A DNA stretch of 37,456 nucleotides from Methylophilaceae bacterium (GTDB lineage: Bacteria; Pseudomonadota; Gammaproteobacteria; Burkholderiales; Methylophilaceae), in NCBI GenBank assembly GCA_026419515.1, contig JANZZG010000017.1:1-37456 (forward strand). Reading direction: 5' to 3'. Each line of letters starts with the position of its first letter. Positions within the stretch are counted from its first letter, which is position 1. Of the stretch, positions 34,456 to 37,456 are shown one piece after another. The notes under the pieces are model-generated. The model was not told where the DNA came from. It saw nothing but the letters and a program-made list of their open reading frames with translations, and made no database searches. The translations under genes were made by a program, and so were the position numbers.

Positions 34456-35918
34456 TGCTTGATCTGATGGCATTGAGCCGCACGGGCGGAACGGATTTCC
34501 GGCTACCACTGGCAAAAGGTGGGGAACTGGAATGCCTGGAAATCGTGCGCCGCATTCCAGGCCAGCGCATCGTCTGCCGCGGGCTCTGGAACGGGCAGGC
34601 CGTCTATGCCAAGCTGTTCATCGGCAATGGCGCGTCGCGTCACGCCGCACGCGACGCGCGCGGTGCCCGCGCACTGGCGTCGCAAGGCATTGCCACGCCC
34701 CTTTTATTGCATGCCGGCGCCATCGAAGGGCAGCCGGGGCAGGCCCTGATCTTCGCTGCAATCCCCGACAGCCGCAACGCCGAGCAGGCATGGGCCGTGG
34801 CGGATGATGCCCAGCGCCGGAGGCTCGCCGCCGCATTGGTCGACGTGGTGGCACAACATCATGCCGCCGGCCTGATCCAGACCGATCTCTACCTGCGTAA
34901 CTTCCTGTGCACGGAAAATACGCTCTATACCCTGGACGGGGATGGCATCCGCGTCCATGCGACTGCCATCCCCTGGTCCCGGGCATTGCCCAATCTTGCC
35001 CTGTTGCTGTCCAAGTTCGCCATGGAGGACGATACAGAGATCCCCTCTTTGCTGAGAGTTTACGCCGCCCGGCGCGGCTGGGCAGTCACCGCCGGCATGC
35101 AGGCGGCGCTGATCGCCAAAACCGCGGCAATCCGCATTGCCAATGCCCGCCGCTATGCCAGAAAAGTGCTGCGCAACTGCACCGAGGTACAGGTGATCCA
35201 GGATTCCAGCCGCTTCATGGCAGTGCGGCGGGACCGGTGCGATGCCACGCTGAGCCAGATCCTCGACGACCCGGATGGCTGGCTGGAGCGCCCGGATTGC
35301 GTGCGGCTGAAAAACGGCAACACCTGCACCGTGGGGCTGGTCAGCAGCGGAGGCTGCAAAATCGTCATCAAACGCTACAACGTCAAAAGCCTGCGCCATG
35401 GGTTGAGCCGCCTGGCGCGACGGACACGGGCCAGCCTGTCCTGGTCGAATGCTCACCTGCTTGGTATGCTGGGTATCGCCACCGCCCCCCCATTGGCGCT
35501 GATCGAACGCCGCTGGGGTCCGCTGCGGCGGGAAAGCTATTATCTGTCGGAATATGTCGAGGGCCAGGATATCGGGCAGGTGCTGGCCGATCCGGCCACC
35601 CCGGAACACAGGAAACAGGAAATCGCCGCCCGGACCGCCACCCTGCTGCACAAGTTATACCGCCTGGGCATCTGCCACGGCGACCTGAAAACCGACAATC
35701 TGAAGCTTGCAGGCGACCAACTGCTGCTGCTCGATCTGGATGCCCTGCGCCTCCACCGTCACGGTCCCTGGTTCGAGCGCAGACACGCGCGCGACCTGAA
35801 ACGTCTGCTTAAGAACTGGTCTCATGACCCGGCGATCCGGCATTTGTTATCGGCACACATCCGGCAGGCCTATGGCCCGCATCCGGTGCTCACACTGGCT
35901 GGCATTGCGAACCTATGA
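34452..35918 (+). CDS. Tandem two-kinase-fold LPS-core protein (InaA/WaaP-like)
   Basis: A 488-residue protein with two consecutive small kinase folds. Domain 1 (about 30-245) keeps Lys54 (VYAKLF), a catalytic loop LIQTDLYLRN (Asp145, Asn150) and LDGDG (Asp162). Domain 2 (about 285-488) keeps Lys307 (IVIKRYN), HGDLKTDN (His409, Asp411, Asn416) and LLDLD (Asp428). It starts at ATG 34452, overlapping the waaP stop; longer in-frame readings only cover waaP in another frame. The P. aeruginosa core cluster has a similar-sized gene (PA5006) between its kinases and a carbamoyltransferase (from memory). It probably phosphorylates the core; the acceptor is unknown. Confidence 0.85.
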   Translation: MMLDLMALSRTGGTDFRLPLAKGGELECLEIVRRIPGQRIVCRGLWNGQAVYAKLFIGNGASRHAARDARGARALASQGIATPLLLHAGAIEGQPGQALIFAAIPDSRNAEQAWAVADDAQRRRLAAALVDVVAQHHAAGLIQTDLYLRNFLCTENTLYTLDGDGIRVHATAIPWSRALPNLALLLSKFAMEDDTEIPSLLRVYAARRGWAVTAGMQAALIAKTAAIRIANARRYARKVLRNCTEVQVIQDSSRFMAVRRDRCDATLSQILDDPDGWLERPDCVRLKNGNTCTVGLVSSGGCKIVIKRYNVKSLRHGLSRLARRTRASLSWSNAHLLGMLGIATAPPLALIERRWGPLRRESYYLSEYVEGQDIGQVLADPATPEHRKQEIAARTATLLHKLYRLGICHGDLKTDNLKLAGDQLLLLDLDALRLHRHGPWFERRHARDLKRLLKNWSHDPAIRHLLSAHIRQAYGPHPVLTLAGIANL

Positions 35919-36052
35919 TGTTTTGCCTGCTGCTGGCGACCAGCAGCTCGTTTGCATGTTATGGGAAAACCACCACGGTAACCATACGCCATCCCCAGCG
36001 CGGCGTCTGCTACATATTGCCGGGGTGTGGACGTTTTTCTGACTTCATCTAG
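35915..36052 (+). CDS. Possible 45-residue exported peptide
   Basis: An ATG at 35915 overlaps the stop of the tandem-kinase gene (ATGATG over TGA), like the other junctions in this operon. The product starts MMFCLLLATSSSFACYG, a short signal-like stretch, and ends in a cysteine-containing polar part (GVCYILPGCGRFSDFI). The length is low for a secreted protein and the codon use is not decisive, so it may be chance. The following 136 bases before the carbamoyltransferase hold nothing I can name. Confidence 0.3.
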   Translation: MMFCLLLATSSSFACYGKTTTVTIRHPQRGVCYILPGCGRFSDFI

Positions 36053-36188
36053 AACGTAAAAGTGGCGCGTCTTTCCTGGCTAGGGTAAATTTCTGCCTCG
36101 GCCTGTTTAGACAGCCAAAATACAGAAATCTCTGGCCCGATATCGATTGGGTCGATGGAAAACAAATTGTGACCGAAATCCAACCTAC

Positions 36189-37456
36189 ATGATCATTCTA
36201 GGTTTATCCGGTGCCGTTGGGCATGACCCTTCCGCTGCCATCCTGGTGGATGGCAAACTCATCGCGGCTGCCGAGGAAGAGCGCTTCCTGCGCGACAAGC
36301 ATGCCAAGAACAAATTTCCCTATGAGGCCGCCCGATATTGCATGAAAGAGGCCGGCATCCGGCCGGACCAGGTGGACGTGGTCGCTTTCCCCTATGCCGC
36401 AATCCCGCTCACCTCACCGGCACGCTGGCATTACGCCATGCGCCATTGGTATGCCCCCGACCGGGCACTGGACGCCATTTTCAACGGCAACCGCCGCTTC
36501 CGCCGCAACCGCGACAAAGCCCTGCGGTTGATGGCCGACCTCGGCATCACCCGTGCCCGCTTCGAGCCTGTGGAGCATCATCTGGCCCATGCCAGCAGCG
36601 CCTACCATCTAAGCGGATTCCAGGAAAAAACCGCCATCGTCGGCATCGACGGCAAGGGCGAGTACGCCACCACCTTCTTTGGCTATGGCGAAAACGGCAA
36701 GATCCACAAGATCAAGGAGTTTTACGACCCGGATTCGCTGGGCGGCCTCTACGGCGCGATCACCGAATACCTTGGCTTCGAGATGCTGGACGGCGAATTC
36801 AAGGTGATGGGCATGGCGCCCTATGGCGACCCCCGTAAATACGACCTGTCACGGCTGATCGAATTCGACGGCAAGGATTTCCGGGTCAACACCCGGCTGG
36901 TCAACGTCGTCGGCCTGCGCCGCTACAAGGAAAACGGCAAAGGCTATTATTTCAGCCCGGCTTTGGTGGAGTGGCTGGGGCCGATGCGTCATGGCGACGA
37001 GATCGACCATCCCTACATCCACTACGCCGCCGCCGTACAGCAGCTGCTGGAAGAAATCGCGATCAAACTGATTGACCACTACCTCGGCGACATCATCCGC
37101 GAAACGGGACGCATCGCCATGGCGGGCGGCGTGGCGCTCAACGTTAAGCTCAACCAGCGCATCATCGCTTTGCCTGGCGTCAAAGAACTGTTCGTGCAAC
37201 CCGCGGCAGGCGATGCGGGTACATCGCTGGGAGCCGCGACCTATGTGGCTGCGCAACTGGGTGAACGCGTGGAGCCGATGCGGCATGCCTACCTCGGCCC
37301 CCGCTTCTCCACCGAAGCGTGCATCGCCGCCTGCAATGCGCATCCGGCAAACCCTCGCTGGGAACGCCTCGACGACGCCCCGTCGAAAGGTGCGGAAATC
37401 CTGGCCGCCGGCAACCCATTGGCCTGGTTCCAGGGGCGCATGGAATTCGGCCCGCG
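36189..37456 (+). CDS. Carbamoyltransferase, NodU/CmcH family (partial, 3' end outside window)
   Basis: Transfers a carbamoyl group from carbamoyl phosphate to a hydroxyl, forming an adenylate intermediate in its TsaD-like domain. 422 codons are present and the frame is open at the window edge. Visible motifs are ILGLSGAVGHDPSAAILVDGKLIAAAEEERF, VEHHLAHASSAYHLSGF (metal-binding histidines), IVGIDGKGE, EFKVMGMAPYGDPRKY and AMAGGVALNVKLNQRI. The C-terminal carbamoyl-phosphate domain starts near the edge. The context with waaG, waaP and the tandem kinase fits the core-heptose carbamoyltransferase of Pseudomonas (WapO). No clear Shine-Dalgarno precedes ATG 36189. Confidence 0.92.
   Translation, partial: MIILGLSGAVGHDPSAAILVDGKLIAAAEEERFLRDKHAKNKFPYEAARYCMKEAGIRPDQVDVVAFPYAAIPLTSPARWHYAMRHWYAPDRALDAIFNGNRRFRRNRDKALRLMADLGITRARFEPVEHHLAHASSAYHLSGFQEKTAIVGIDGKGEYATTFFGYGENGKIHKIKEFYDPDSLGGLYGAITEYLGFEMLDGEFKVMGMAPYGDPRKYDLSRLIEFDGKDFRVNTRLVNVVGLRRYKENGKGYYFSPALVEWLGPMRHGDEIDHPYIHYAAAVQQLLEEIAIKLIDHYLGDIIRETGRIAMAGGVALNVKLNQRIIALPGVKELFVQPAAGDAGTSLGAATYVAAQLGERVEPMRHAYLGPRFSTEACIAACNAHPANPRWERLDDAPSKGAEILAAGNPLAWFQGRMEFGP

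Noticed and set aside
34704-35651. 315-codon frame antisense to the tandem-kinase gene
   Set aside because: GC-driven shadow of a gene with well-conserved kinase motifs.

Overview
The window looks like the chromosome of a betaproteobacterium, most likely in the Nitrosomonadales/Gallionellales neighbourhood. Supporting this are the protein sequences, the rsmI/lpoA/yraN/BON-lipoprotein cluster, a DUF3579 gene, a tRNA with anticodon CAU directly behind rpoD, and the grpE-dnaK-dnaJ order. I could run no database search, so the placement is inference. Almost all of the window is ordinary chromosomal backbone. Three mobile-element scars break it: an IS end inside a bacterioferritin gene at the left edge, a decayed IS3-family element at about 2.3-2.7 kb, and an IS3 orfA fragment at about 27.2 kb.

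Left part (1-6.3 kb): IS end inside the start of bfr; an orphan pqqA peptide gene with its own terminator; an AroG-type DAHP synthase; Dps; the IS3 remnant; then rho, trxA and a large PilZ-like protein, all on the minus strand. Middle left (6.3-12.4 kb): a TlpA-type thioredoxin, DUF3579, a BON lipoprotein, yraN and lpoA on the minus strand, diverging from rsmI-pyrC. rsmI appears to lack a normal start codon; an AUU with a well-placed Shine-Dalgarno is the best candidate. Two small genes follow. 12.3-18.0 kb is the macromolecular-synthesis operon rpsU-yqeY-dnaG-rpoD plus tRNA(CAU), diverging from tsaD, with a visible terminator/attenuator before dnaG. plsY and folB follow.

19.1-24.9 kb is the most unusual block. 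It encodes a CHASE2-TPR-Ser/Thr kinase, a PP2C phosphatase, a two-FHA-domain protein and a GAF-HD-GYP protein with a long coiled-coil insertion. These look like one co-transcribed phospho-threonine/cyclic-di-GMP signalling module. Divergent TPR and Sel1 periplasmic proteins follow, then a 39-residue membrane peptide with a strong ribosome-binding site, the second IS3 scar and tRNA-Ser(GGA).

27.5-31.4 kb is grpE-dnaK-dnaJ. Two near-consensus sigma-32 promoters are visible, one before grpE and one before dnaK. Each has its -35 element on the stop codon of the preceding gene, and the dnaK leader can form alternative hairpins. 31.4-37.5 kb encodes lipopolysaccharide core assembly: waaC, divergent from waaG-waaP, a tandem two-kinase-fold protein, a possible 45-residue peptide and a carbamoyltransferase cut by the window edge. 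This arrangement resembles the Pseudomonas core-oligosaccharide cluster.
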